From: WHSW01 sp033856255
GTDB taxonomy: Bacteria; Actinomycetota; Thermoleophilia; Solirubrobacterales; 70-9
Reading direction: 5' to 3'
Assembly: GCA_033856255.1 (NCBI GenBank)
Contig: JAWVFH010000027.1
Span: forward strand, 1 to 64,000
Length of the DNA stretch: 64,000 bases
Made by a program: the position numbers and the translations under genes. The notes under the pieces were generated by a model, which did not search any database, was not told the DNA's origin, and saw only the letters and a program-made list of their open reading frames with translations. Positions 39,144 to 47,829 of the stretch are shown in pieces (the first letter of the stretch is position 1; the number at the start of each line of letters is the position of its first letter).

Positions 39144-40529
39144 TCAGCCGGCAAGCAGCGGCAGCAACGCCTCGAGCTTGAGCTCCGTTTCAGCCAGCTC
39201 GGCCGCCGGGTCGGAGTCGGCGACGATCCCGGCGCCAGCGAACAGGTGCGCGGTGCGGTCGCGCAGCAGCGCGGAGCGCAGGGCGACGCAGAACTCGCCG
39301 TCCTCGGCGGCGTCCATCCAGCCCACCGGCCCCGCGTACCAGCCGCGGTCGAAGTCCTCCAGCTCGCCGATCGCCGCCTGTGCCGCCTCGTCGGGCTCCC
39401 CGCCGACCGCGGGCGTCGGGTGCAGCAGGCCCGCCAGCTCGATCGCCGAGATCGGCTGGGCGAGCTGGGCGTGCACCGGGGTCGCGAGGTGCTGGATGTT
39501 GGCCACCTTGACCAGGCCGGGCTCGGGCTCGGCCTCGACCCAGACCGAACGCGGTGCCAGCTTGCGCTCGATCCGCCGGGTGACGATCGCCTGCTCGTGG
39601 CGGTCCTTATCGCTGCGCAGCAGCTGCTCGCCGAGGTGGTCGTCGACTGCGGGGTCGGCGCTGCGCCGGGTCGAGCCGGCGAGCGCCACCGTGGCCACGC
39701 CTGCGCCGCGCCGCCGAACCAGAAGCTCCGGGCTGGCCCCCAGGAAGGCTGCTTCGGGGGTACCAGCGCAGAACGAGAAGCACGACGGGAAGAGCTCGCG
39801 AAGGGCGCCGAAGACAGCGGCGGGATCGTGCGCGGACGGGGCCTCGACGGCCACCTCGCGAGCGAGGACGACCTTCTCGAGCTCGCCCGCGCGGATCCGG
39901 TCGACGGCAGCGCCAACGGCATCCTCGAAGTGACTCGGCCCGAGCACGCTCGCAATCGTCGAAGCTCCGGTCGGACTCGGGTCGAGCAGCGGGAGCGGCT
40001 CGGATCGCAGCGAGCGCAGCCGCCGTTCGAGGCGCTCGCGGACCGCGCCGGCGTTGCCACCCGCTACCGCGGTCAGCGTCAGGAAGGTCTCGCCGCCCGA
40101 GCGCACCAGACTGAGCTCCGGCAGCACCAGCAGCGCCGGCGGCAGCGACGACCACGGGGTGGTCGCGGCGCCGTCGGCAGCGAAGGCGAAGCCACCCGTC
40201 CAAACCGGCCCGGCGCCGGCCGGGACGCCGTCCGCTCCGCGCGAGATGGCGCCGCGGCTGATCCGGGCGACCTCGGCGGCGACCTCCGCGAATCGCCGCG
40301 GACCCCGCGAGATCGCCTCGTGGGCTGAGCCCAGCGCCGCCAGCGCGAAGCCGTCGCGGTCCGGCTGCTCCCAGCAGAACCAGCGGTCGCCGGCCAGGCG
40401 CGAGGCGAATACCGCCGCGCTCGGATCGCCGATCTCGACGACCGCGGTGACGCTGACGACGCGCCGGTGCCCATCCGCCGCTTCGAGCGCGGCGTCGAGA
40501 TCGGCGAGCAGGCCGTCGGTGACGATCAC
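39144..40529 (-). CDS. menF: Isochorismate synthase
   Basis: This 461-residue chorismate-binding enzyme makes isochorismate from chorismate, feeding MenD. The C-terminal catalytic domain (about 200-461) has LEKVVLAREV, FLGASPELLVRR, LLHPTPAVGGEP, GWYAGPVGWMD and FAGAGIVADSDP, all as in MenF/DhbC/EntC. The N-terminal third is variable in this family. The men context argues against a siderophore or salicylate role. It converges with menD and follows the secreted beta-helix gene by 30 bp. Confidence 0.94.
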   Translation of the reverse strand: MIVTDGLLADLDAALEAADGHRRVVSVTAVVEIGDPSAAVFASRLAGDRWFCWEQPDRDGFALAALGSAHEAISRGPRRFAEVAAEVARISRGAISRGADGVPAGAGPVWTGGFAFAADGAATTPWSSLPPALLVLPELSLVRSGGETFLTLTAVAGGNAGAVRERLERRLRSLRSEPLPLLDPSPTGASTIASVLGPSHFEDAVGAAVDRIRAGELEKVVLAREVAVEAPSAHDPAAVFGALRELFPSCFSFCAGTPEAAFLGASPELLVRRRGAGVATVALAGSTRRSADPAVDDHLGEQLLRSDKDRHEQAIVTRRIERKLAPRSVWVEAEPEPGLVKVANIQHLATPVHAQLAQPISAIELAGLLHPTPAVGGEPDEAAQAAIGELEDFDRGWYAGPVGWMDAAEDGEFCVALRSALLRDRTAHLFAGAGIVADSDPAAELAETELKLEALLPLLAG

Positions 40530-40559
40530 CCGTTCAGGCTACCGCGGGGCGACGGGCCC

Positions 40560-41891
40560 TCAGCGGTGCCGATGCCTGCGCTTGACCTTCCAGCTGACCG
40601 CCGCCGGAGCCAGGTCGACGTTGCCGGCGGGGTCGATGGCACGGACCTCGAACCGGTGCCTGCCGCGCTTGAGCTTGCGCTTGAGCGGCGACGTGCAGGC
40701 GGAGAACTCCGCCTTGTCGAAGCGACATTCGAACGTCGAGCCCGGTTCGCTCGATGTGAATTCGAGCCTCGCCTTGCGCCTCCGGCTCTTTGCCTTCGGG
40801 GCCTTGTCGATCGTCGTCTCGGGAGCGGTCGTGTCCCTCGGCCCAGTCGGGTCGACTGGATCGACCGGATCGACCGGATCAACCGGATCGACACCCGGGA
40901 TCAGCTCGTCGGCGCCGATGTCCGGAGCGGGGCCGAGGCTGCGAGCGTCCCCCTCGAGATCGGTGAGCCCGACGAAGGCATCGGTGGTCCCCCCGTCCAC
41001 CGTCGGCGAGGCGGCGAGCTCCCGGAAGTCGCCGTGCGCCGGATCGACGAAGGCCGGCGGCGCGACCTGGTTGGTGGGGGTTCCGGCTGCGGTGAGGGTG
41101 ACGGACCCGGACTGGGTCGAGTCCGCGAAGTTCGAGTGCGCGATGATCACCTCGTTGTTGGAGGTCGCGTCGGCGGTCGCACGCACGTCGCCGGTCGTCC
41201 CATCGAAGATCACATTCTTGGCGTCGACGTGCGCCGTCCCGCCGTTGTCGGCTGTGAAGCGCCCGCCGTAGCTGTCGGTCGGAGCGGTCGAAACCGCGGT
41301 CACGTTGCGAAGCGTGACGCTGGCAAGCCCGCCCGTGCGTGTGAGGTTGATGGCGTCCCCGCGGGTCGGCGAGCTGTTCCAGCAGACCGAGTCGCGAATC
41401 AGGCCATTGGTCACGAAGCAGGCAGCGTTCGACCCGGCGCCGACCACGCGCGCGTAGACGCGCTCGGCGCTGCCGGCGCTCACATAGAGCGCGGCCAGGC
41501 TGCCCGAGCCGACGATCGTCAGGTCGCTGACCTTCGCGCCATCGACGGCGACGTGGACGCCCTCGCCGGCACCGGTGAGAATCCGCGGCCGCGGCTGGCC
41601 GACGGCGCCGTGGACGTTGATCGCGTGCGTGATCTCGAGGTCGGCTCCGGCGTTGTTGCCGTAGGAGTAGTCACCGGGCAGGACGACCACCTCGTCGCCG
41701 TTGTGAACGGGCAAGGAGACAGTTCCCTCGACCGCCAACTGAAGGTCGCAGGGATTCGATTGCAGGCATGGCTCCGGGCCGTTTCCCATCGGCTCCGCAT
41801 ACCGCGTCGTGGCCAAAGCTCCGGGAGCAAAGGCCAGGCAACCGAAGAGGCCAATGACGATCCCGCGGCCGGCCCCCGACCGTGAGCCCAT
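40560..41891 (-). CDS. Secreted beta-helix protein with VDP linker and Ig-like C-terminal domain
   Basis: This 443-residue protein has a signal sequence (about 9-28, ending GALA). Residues 30-320 look like a right-handed parallel beta-helix and end in PAPDIGADEL, a closing motif seen in polymorphic outer-surface proteins. A VDPVDPVDPVDP linker (about 325-340) follows. The last ~95 residues are a TTAPETTI...FECRFD...FEVRAIDPAGN module, an Ig-like unit with two Cys. The ATG abuts the ilvN stop with no gap. Role unknown; possibly adhesion or glycan binding. Confidence 0.75.
   Translation of the reverse strand: MGSRSGAGRGIVIGLFGCLAFAPGALATTRYAEPMGNGPEPCLQSNPCDLQLAVEGTVSLPVHNGDEVVVLPGDYSYGNNAGADLEITHAINVHGAVGQPRPRILTGAGEGVHVAVDGAKVSDLTIVGSGSLAALYVSAGSAERVYARVVGAGSNAACFVTNGLIRDSVCWNSSPTRGDAINLTRTGGLASVTLRNVTAVSTAPTDSYGGRFTADNGGTAHVDAKNVIFDGTTGDVRATADATSNNEVIIAHSNFADSTQSGSVTLTAAGTPTNQVAPPAFVDPAHGDFRELAASPTVDGGTTDAFVGLTDLEGDARSLGPAPDIGADELIPGVDPVDPVDPVDPVDPTGPRDTTAPETTIDKAPKAKSRRRKARLEFTSSEPGSTFECRFDKAEFSACTSPLKRKLKRGRHRFEVRAIDPAGNVDLAPAAVSWKVKRRHRHR
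40852..40887 (+). repeat. Four-copy 9-bp tandem repeat (VDP linker)
   Basis: The unit TCGACCGGA appears in four near-identical adjacent copies (one with T for C, one with A for G). It encodes the VDP tripeptide repeat of the opposing secreted protein's linker. It is a simple coding repeat that may vary in copy number. Confidence 0.85.
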
Positions 41892-42446
41892 CTAGTGCTC
41901 TGGCCGCGACTTGGTGATCGCGACCTCGCCCGTGCGGGCCATCTCGATCAGGCCGTGCGGGCGGATCATCGCCTCGAAGGAGTCGATCTTGTCCTGCGAG
42001 CCCGTGACCTCGATCGTCAGCGAGCGCCGCGAGACGTCGACGATCTTGCCCTCGTAGATCTCCGCGAACTGCATGATCTCGGCGCGGCTCTCGACCGAGG
42101 AGCTGACCCGGAATAGGGCCAACTCGCGCGTGGTCGTCGAGTCCGGCTCCATGTCGCGGATCTTGATCACGTTGACGAGCTTGTGAAGCTGCTTGGTCAC
42201 CTGGTCGATCGGATGCACGGCGCCGTCGAGGGTGAGCGTGATCCGCGAGGTGTCGGGGTCCTCGGTCGGGCCGACGGCGAGCGTGTCGATGTTGAAGCCG
42301 CGGCGGCTGAACAGGCCCGCGATCCGGGCCAGCACGCCGGGCCGGTTCTCGACCAGCAGCGAGAGGATGTGCTTTCGGCCGGTGAGCTGGCGGCCGACCT
42401 CGAGGTCCTCGAGCCGGACCACCTCGGGTGTGCCGGGCTCGCCCAT
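41892..42446 (-). CDS. ilvN: Acetolactate synthase small (regulatory) subunit
   Basis: This 184-residue protein has an N-terminal ACT domain (about 22-95, ILSLLVENRPGVLARIAGLFSRRGFNIDTL) that binds valine. A second regulatory domain contains REIMQ-type AEIMQFAEIYEGKIVDVSRRSLTIEVTG. It activates the IlvB subunit encoded immediately upstream; the ATG overlaps the ilvB stop (TGATG). The symbol ilvH is used for the same gene in other species. Confidence 0.96.
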   Translation of the reverse strand: MGEPGTPEVVRLEDLEVGRQLTGRKHILSLLVENRPGVLARIAGLFSRRGFNIDTLAVGPTEDPDTSRITLTLDGAVHPIDQVTKQLHKLVNVIKIRDMEPDSTTTRELALFRVSSSVESRAEIMQFAEIYEGKIVDVSRRSLTIEVTGSQDKIDSFEAMIRPHGLIEMARTGEVAITKSRPEH

Positions 42447-44125
42447 CAGCCGACCATATCCCGGGCGGCGGCGCCGGCCGGGATCATCGGGTAGCAGTTC
42501 TCGTCCTTGGTCACGTGCACGTCGAGGAGCACCGGCCCCTCGGTCTCCAGCGCCGTCCGCATCTGGTCGCGCAGCTCGCCCTTGTCGGTGCACTGCATCC
42601 CGGTCCACCCGAACGCCTCGGCGAGCTTCGGCCACTCGGGGCTGGGGCCCATCTCGACCGACTGGTAGCGCTCGTCCCAGAACAGCTCCTGCCACTGGCG
42701 GACCATGCCGAAGTGGCCGTTGTTCATCAGGAAGACCTTCACCGGGATCTCGTGGTGGGCCGCGGTCGCGAACTCCTGCACGTTCATGATCAGGCTGCCG
42801 TCGCCGGCCAGGCAGACGACGGTCTGGTCGGGGCAGGCGACCTTGGCGCCGATCGCGGCCGGCAGGCCGAAGCCCATCGTCCCCAGGCCGCCCGAGTTGA
42901 GCCACCGGCGCGGCTTGTTGAAGTGGTAGTACTGCGCGGCCCACATCTGGTGCTGGCCGACGTCGGAGGTGATGATCGCGTCGCCCTCCGTCGCCTCGTA
43001 CATCGCCTCGATCATGAACTGGGGCTTGATCTCGGCGTCGCTGGAATCCTCGTAGCGCAGCGGGTAGGTCGACTGCCACTCGCGGATCTGCTTCCACCAG
43101 GCGTCGAGGCGCGAGGAGTCGGGGTTCAGCGCCCGGTACTCGCGGTTGAGCTTCGCCAGCACGTCCTTGGCATCGCCGACGATCGGGATGTGGGCGGGGA
43201 CGTTCTTCGAGATCTCTGCCGGATCGACGTCGATGTGGACGAACTTCGCCCGCGGCGCGAACTCGGAGAGCTTGCCGGTGATCCGGTCGTCGAAGCGGGC
43301 GCCGACGCAGACGATCAGGTCGGCCTCGTCCATCGCGTAGTTGGCGGTCCGCGTGCCGTGCATGCCGAGCATCCCCAGCCACTGCTCGTGCGGCGCCGGG
43401 AAGGCGCCGAGGCCCATCACGGTCAGCGTCACGGGCAGCTTGTCGGAGGCGCAGAACTCGCGGAACTCGTCCGAGGCGTTCGCGTTGACGATCCCGCCGC
43501 CGCCGTAGATCACCGGCCGCTGCGAGTTGGCGAGCGCCTTGGCCGCGATCCGGATCTGCTTGATGTTGCCCTCGGTCGGGGGCTTGTAGCCGGGCAGGTT
43601 CGGCAGTCCCTCGGGCGGCGTGTAGTCGATCTCGACCCGCGAGAGGTCCTGCGGGACGTCGACCAGAACGGGGCCGGGGCGCCCGGTGGAGGCGATGTGG
43701 AAGGCGGCGTGGATGTACTCGGGGATGTGGCGCGGGTCCTTGACCAGCATCGAGTGCTTGACGACCGGCATCGTGATCCCGGTGACGTCGGCCTCCTGGA
43801 AACCGTCGGTGCCGATCAGGTCGGTGCGCACCTGGCCGGTGATGAACACGGTCGGGACCGAGTCCATCATCGCGTCGGCGATCGCGGTCACCAGGTTGGT
43901 CGCGCCCGGGCCCGAGGTCGCCAGCGCCACGCCGACGCGGCCGGACGCCTTCGCATAGCCCTCGGCCGCGTGCCCGGCGCCCTGCTCATGGCGCGCCTGG
44001 ATATGGGTGATGTTGGCGTCGTAGAGCGCGTCGTAGGTCGGCAGGTTGGCGCCACCGGGGATGCCGAAGACGTGTTCGACCCCCTCGGCCTCCAATGCCT
44101 TGAAGAGTGCGTCTGCCGCGCGCAT
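42446..44125 (-). CDS. ilvB: Acetolactate synthase large subunit
   Basis: This 559-residue ThDP enzyme makes acetolactate or acetohydroxybutyrate. FGIPGGANLPTYDAL with RHEQGAGHAAEGYAKASG supplies the cofactor Glu. ATSGPGATNLVTAIADA follows, and AGDGSLIMNVQEFATAAHHEIPVKVFLMNN is the ThDP motif. The catalytic subunit pairs with IlvN. A 90-bp gap upstream contains a 6-bp hairpin (44173-44188) but no T-tract or obvious leader peptide. Confidence 0.97.
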   Translation of the reverse strand: MRAADALFKALEAEGVEHVFGIPGGANLPTYDALYDANITHIQARHEQGAGHAAEGYAKASGRVGVALATSGPGATNLVTAIADAMMDSVPTVFITGQVRTDLIGTDGFQEADVTGITMPVVKHSMLVKDPRHIPEYIHAAFHIASTGRPGPVLVDVPQDLSRVEIDYTPPEGLPNLPGYKPPTEGNIKQIRIAAKALANSQRPVIYGGGGIVNANASDEFREFCASDKLPVTLTVMGLGAFPAPHEQWLGMLGMHGTRTANYAMDEADLIVCVGARFDDRITGKLSEFAPRAKFVHIDVDPAEISKNVPAHIPIVGDAKDVLAKLNREYRALNPDSSRLDAWWKQIREWQSTYPLRYEDSSDAEIKPQFMIEAMYEATEGDAIITSDVGQHQMWAAQYYHFNKPRRWLNSGGLGTMGFGLPAAIGAKVACPDQTVVCLAGDGSLIMNVQEFATAAHHEIPVKVFLMNNGHFGMVRQWQELFWDERYQSVEMGPSPEWPKLAEAFGWTGMQCTDKGELRDQMRTALETEGPVLLDVHVTKDENCYPMIPAGAAARDMVG

Positions 44126-44172
44126 GGGCGACGGATCGTAGCAGCGGGTTTTTTCGCCGCCAGGGCGATTTT

Positions 44173-44188
44173 CCCGCTCGCAAGCGGG
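44173..44188. repeat. Short hairpin between the sqdB-type gene and ilvB
   Basis: CCCGCT and AGCGGG flank CGCA. It lies in the 90-bp gap after the epimerase-type gene and before ilvB on the minus strand. There is no T-run on the 3' side, so intrinsic termination is doubtful. Confidence 0.35.
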
Positions 44189-44215
44189 CTTCCGCTCAGT
44201 GCTCAGGCCCGGCGG

Positions 44216-45403
44216 TTAGCTGGCTTCCGAGGGGACTTCGCCCACCAGCTCGCCCGGCTTCCAGCGGGTCCGCGGCAGGATCGCCCGCTCGATCACCCGG
44301 CACTGGTAGCGCTCGATGATCCCGAGCATCGAGCGGACCAGCTCCTCGCCCAGGTGGTGCGGCTCGAGGCCGAGGTCGTGGAGCTTGGTGTTGGTGGCGT
44401 TGTAGTAGTGCTGCTCGGCCTCGATCCGCGGGTTCGGGTACTTGCGGACCTCGACTGTGCGCCCGGTCTCGGCCGCGGCGCGCCTGACCAGCTCGGCGAG
44501 CTCGGAGACCGAGAACTGCTCGGTGAACTGGTTGAAGACCCGGAACTCGCCCAGGTCGGCGGGGTTGGCGACCGCGAGCTCGACGCACTGCAGGGTGTCG
44601 CGGATGTTGAGGAAGCCGCGAGTCTGGCCGCCCTCGCCGTAGACGGTCAGCGGGTGGCCGATCACCGCCTGGACGCAGAAGCGGTTCAGCACCGTGCCGA
44701 AGTACTCGTCGTAGTCGAAGCGGGTGACGAGGCGCTCGTCGCCGGCCGACTCGTCGGTCTCGATCCCGTAGACGACCCCCTGGTTGAGGTCGGTCGCCCG
44801 CAGGCCCCAGATCCGGCAGGCGAAGTGGATGTTGTGGGAGTCGTGGACCTTCGAGAGGTGGTAGAGCGAGCCCGGCAGCTTCGGGAACGGCAGCGTGTCC
44901 TTGCGGCCGTTGTGCTCGATCTCGATGAACCCCTCCTCGATGTCGATGTTCGGGGTCCCGTACTCGCCCATCGTCCCGAGCTTGACCAGGTGGCAGTCCG
45001 GCACCCGGTCGCGGATCGCGAACAGCAGGTTGAGATTGCCGATCACGTTCGTGTACTGCGTCTCCACCGCCGTCTCGCGCGACTTCATCGAGTACGGCGC
45101 CGACGGCTGCTCGCCGTAGTGGACGATCGCCTCCGGCAGCGTCTCGGCGATCACCGCGTCGAGGAAGGTGAAGTCCTCGATCGAGCCCACGAACGGCTTG
45201 ATCTCGTTGCCCGAGACCTCGCGCCAGGCCTCGAGCCGGTCCGCGAGCGAGCCGATCGGGGTCAGCGAGTCGGTCGACAGCTGCGTGTGCCAGCGCCGGC
45301 GGGAGAAGTTGTCGACGATCGACACCTCGTGCCCGGCCTGCGAGAAGCGCATCGCCGTCGGCCAGCCAAGGTATCCGTCACCGCCCAGGATCAGGACTCT
45401 CAT
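44216..45403 (-). CDS. sqdB: UDP-sulfoquinovose synthase (SQD1/SqdB)
   Basis: This 395-residue extended SDR converts UDP-glucose and sulfite to UDP-sulfoquinovose. Agreement with plant SQD1 as I recall it is strong throughout: GGDGYLG (7-13) for NAD, SLTPI near 47, HYGEQPSAPYSM, KLGTMGEYGTPNIDIEEG and YHLSKVHDSHNI. The catalytic residues are in place: T144, Y181 and K185, with E147. DLNQGVVYG, NRFCVQAVIGHPLTVYG and FNQFTEQFSV also match. The product could enter a sulfolipid or a sulfated surface glycan. It is divergent from a GT2 gene with starts about 20 bp apart. Confidence 0.93.
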   Translation of the reverse strand: MRVLILGGDGYLGWPTAMRFSQAGHEVSIVDNFSRRRWHTQLSTDSLTPIGSLADRLEAWREVSGNEIKPFVGSIEDFTFLDAVIAETLPEAIVHYGEQPSAPYSMKSRETAVETQYTNVIGNLNLLFAIRDRVPDCHLVKLGTMGEYGTPNIDIEEGFIEIEHNGRKDTLPFPKLPGSLYHLSKVHDSHNIHFACRIWGLRATDLNQGVVYGIETDESAGDERLVTRFDYDEYFGTVLNRFCVQAVIGHPLTVYGEGGQTRGFLNIRDTLQCVELAVANPADLGEFRVFNQFTEQFSVSELAELVRRAAAETGRTVEVRKYPNPRIEAEQHYYNATNTKLHDLGLEPHHLGEELVRSMLGIIERYQCRVIERAILPRTRWKPGELVGEVPSEAS

Positions 45404-45422
45404 GACCGCGCGAGGCTACAGA

Positions 45423-46499
45423 ATGCCCCTCGTGGAAACAGTCGCCGACCTCTTCCCGCCCGAGCTGACCGCGATCCGCGCCGGCGGGCTCGTGCTCGCC
45501 GCGCTCGTCGCCGGCTACGCGATCTGGCGCCGGCGCGAGCTGCGCAACGCCGACGTGCTGATCCTGCTCGTGATCGCGCTCGGGCTGGCGATCGTCTCCG
45601 GCACCGAGATCCCCGACGCGCTGCTGTCCGCCTTCTCCTTCGAGCGCTCGAACGGGACCCGGATCCTCGGTGTGGCGATCTTCGCGATCGTGATCCTCTT
45701 CCTGTTGGTCCTGCGGGCGCTGAGCCAGGGCTCGCGCATCACCGCCGAGCTCTCGGCGGTGCTCGAGGGACTCGCCTGGGAGCAGTTCCGGGTCGCCGGC
45801 CACCCGGACCGTTTCCGCAACCGGATCGGGGTCCTCGTCCCCGCCTACAACGAGGCCGACAACGTCGGCAAGGTCCTCGACCGGATCCCGGCCGAGGTCT
45901 GCGGCGTGGAGACGGCGGTGCTCGTGGTCGACGACGGCTCGCGCGACGGCACCGAGGAGGTCGCCCGCGCCCACGGAGCGATCGTCGCCCGGCACGTGAT
46001 CAACCGCGGCGGCGGGGCGGCCCTCCGAACCGGGTATCGGCTCCTGTCTGATTCCGGCGCCAGGATCGTCGTCACGCTCGACGCCGACGGCCAGCACCTG
46101 CCCGAGGAGATGGAGCGCCTGGTGAAGCCGGTCCTCGACGGCGAGGTCGCGGTCGCCCACGGCTCGCGCGTGCTCGGCGAGGCGGAGGCGAACCACCCCG
46201 CCCGCGAGGCCGGAATCGTCTTCTTCAACAAGCTCGTCTCGCTGATCACGCGCACGCACGTCACCGACTGCTCGAACGGCTACCGGGCGGTGCGCGCCGA
46301 CGTCCTCCCGCAGCTCGTCCTGCGCCAGGAGCAGTTCCACACCTCCGAGTTCATGATCGAGGCGATCAAGCGCGGCGTCCCGGCCAAGGAGGTGCCGGTA
46401 ACGGTGGTCAGCCGGCTCTCAGGCCACTCGAAGAAGCCGGCCGTGATGCGCTACGGGATGGGGTTCGCGAACGCGATCGTGCGGACCTGGCTGCGGTAA
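45423..46499 (+). CDS. Membrane-tethered family 2 glycosyltransferase with N-terminal DUF2304-like domain
   Basis: This 358-residue protein has three predicted N-terminal helices (about 20-110), arranged as in DUF2304 proteins that usually accompany GT2 enzymes as a separate gene. A GT2 catalytic domain (about 130-358) follows, with VLVPAYNEADNVGKVLD, VVDDGSRDGT, LDADGQH and DCSNGYRAVR, like the dolichol/polyprenyl-phosphate sugar transferases. ATG at 45423 is preferred because GAGG lies 8 nt upstream. ATG at 45402 overlaps the sqdB start. It is a possible partner of the sulfoquinovose synthase in making a sulfated glycolipid; inference from position. Confidence 0.85.
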   Translation: MPLVETVADLFPPELTAIRAGGLVLAALVAGYAIWRRRELRNADVLILLVIALGLAIVSGTEIPDALLSAFSFERSNGTRILGVAIFAIVILFLLVLRALSQGSRITAELSAVLEGLAWEQFRVAGHPDRFRNRIGVLVPAYNEADNVGKVLDRIPAEVCGVETAVLVVDDGSRDGTEEVARAHGAIVARHVINRGGGAALRTGYRLLSDSGARIVVTLDADGQHLPEEMERLVKPVLDGEVAVAHGSRVLGEAEANHPAREAGIVFFNKLVSLITRTHVTDCSNGYRAVRADVLPQLVLRQEQFHTSEFMIEAIKRGVPAKEVPVTVVSRLSGHSKKPAVMRYGMGFANAIVRTWLR

Positions 46500-46548
46500 C
46501 CCCCGGCTGCAGCTTGCCCGGCGCCGCTCGATATGGGAGGGTCCGCGC

Positions 46549-47346
46549 GTGCGGAGGATTTGCATCGTCGCGGGGATCGCGGTCGCGCTTGCCGGGTGCG
46601 GCGGCGGGGGCGACGCGTCGACGGTGGCCTCGACGACCTCGACCCCGGACACGGCCGGTACCACGATCCCGGACCCCGCGCAACCGATCACCGAGCTGGT
46701 CTCGGCGATCGAGAAGCTGGACGCGCACAGCAGCTGCGAGCAGGCGCTGGAGCCGGTCAACCCGATCGTCATTCCCGAGCCCGATGGCGGCGACAGCTTG
46801 AGGAACTGCCGGTCGGCGGCAACGCTGCTCGGCATCCTGCGCGACTTCGAGCCGACCGACAGCGCCGAGTTCGGGACGGGGGCGCTCATCGATGGCACCA
46901 GCGGGGGCGATCCGGTCACGCTCACGGCAGCTCTGGACGTGACCAGGAGCTTCAAGTTGACGGGGATCAGTCTGAGCCGCGTCCAGATCGGCACGGAGCC
47001 GTCGGCCGAGGCCGACTTCGAAGCGCCCGCCGCCTCCTTCCTCAAGGCCCTGCGAGACGGGGACTGCAAGGCGGCGCACAGCGAGCTGGCCTCATTCTCC
47101 CGGATCGCCTACGCCGACGAAAAGGAGTTCTGCTCGATCTTCGACGACAACTTCATGACTGGACCGGAGGGGCTCGGGGCACGCCTGCGGGCGGATCCCG
47201 ACGCCGATCTGGTCGATCTGGGCGGTACCCACGACGAACATTTCTACGGCCTCGCGACCGCGCCGGCCGGCTATCGGACGATCATGGTCGGCACGGTCGG
47301 GCACGGTGACACGTTGGTCTCCGAGGTGGTGCCCGTCGAGCGTTGA
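46549..47346 (+). CDS. Predicted lipoprotein of unknown function
   Basis: This 265-residue protein has a lipobox VALAG-C17 followed by a Gly/Ser/Thr-rich linker. The body has paired Cys residues (HSSCEQ, LRNCRS, GDCKAA, FCSIF), suggesting disulfides in an exported domain. I do not recognise a family. The GTG start is preceded by GGAGGG 8 nt upstream. Another lipoprotein gene follows on the same strand, 39 bp downstream. Confidence 0.7.
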   Translation: MRRICIVAGIAVALAGCGGGGDASTVASTTSTPDTAGTTIPDPAQPITELVSAIEKLDAHSSCEQALEPVNPIVIPEPDGGDSLRNCRSAATLLGILRDFEPTDSAEFGTGALIDGTSGGDPVTLTAALDVTRSFKLTGISLSRVQIGTEPSAEADFEAPAASFLKALRDGDCKAAHSELASFSRIAYADEKEFCSIFDDNFMTGPEGLGARLRADPDADLVDLGGTHDEHFYGLATAPAGYRTIMVGTVGHGDTLVSEVVPVER

Positions 47347-47385
47347 GACGCGTAGACGAGCGCCGCAGTGGGTAGGGAGCCGCCG

Positions 47386-47820
47386 ATGAACGCTCGCCTC
47401 CTGACCGCCGGCCTCGCGCTCCTCGTCCTCGCGGTTGCCGGCGCTGGATGCGGCGGCGGCGGCGACTCGACCATCTCCACCGGCGCCAGCGGGGCGACCG
47501 GAGCGAGCGCGACGAGCGACGTGGCGGCGGACGCGGATGCGAAGGCGGCCGCGCGCACGGCTCAGGTGACGCTGGAGGCACTTGCCACCGAGCACAACGG
47601 CTCCTACGCGGGTGCCGACGTCTCCAGGCTCGCCCAGCTTGATCCCAGGCTCGCCGACGCCGACCTCACGGTCACCTCGGACGACACCACCTATACGGTC
47701 GATGTCGCCTCGACGTCCGGCGTCACCTTCTCCATCACTCGCGAGAAGAACGGCGCCGTCGCGTTTTCCTGCGAGCCGCCCGGCACGGGCGGCTGCCCGG
47801 ACAGCGGCGACTGGAGCTGA
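47386..47820 (+). CDS. Lipoprotein with a pilin-like segment
   Basis: This 144-residue protein has a lipobox AGAG-C22 and a Gly/Ser/Thr-rich linker. The body begins ADADAKAAARTAQVTLEALATEHNGSYAG, which resembles the region after the N-terminal helix in type IV pilins and pseudopilins, but no prepilin cleavage motif is present. A late pair of Cys (FSCEPPGTGGCPDSG) fits a pilin disulfide loop. ATG at 47386 has AGGGAG 6 nt upstream. Function unknown. Confidence 0.72.
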   Translation: MNARLLTAGLALLVLAVAGAGCGGGGDSTISTGASGATGASATSDVAADADAKAAARTAQVTLEALATEHNGSYAGADVSRLAQLDPRLADADLTVTSDDTTYTVDVASTSGVTFSITREKNGAVAFSCEPPGTGGCPDSGDWS

Positions 47821-47829
47821 CCGGCGCCC

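Noticed and set aside
40852..40887. Possible CRISPR or mobile repeat
   Set aside because: The 9-bp repeats are contiguous with no spacers and encode an in-frame VDP linker.
44173..44188. Intrinsic terminator or attenuator before ilvB
   Set aside because: The stem is only 6 bp, has no T-run, and there is no leader peptide with Leu/Val/Ile codons.
42428..46051. A 1207-codon plus-strand open frame, and similar long frames opposite other genes
   Set aside because: It runs antisense to ilvN, ilvB and the sqdB-type gene, has a low-complexity Arg/Asp/Val/Leu/Gly composition, and shows no domain. Long antisense frames are expected in very GC-rich DNA.
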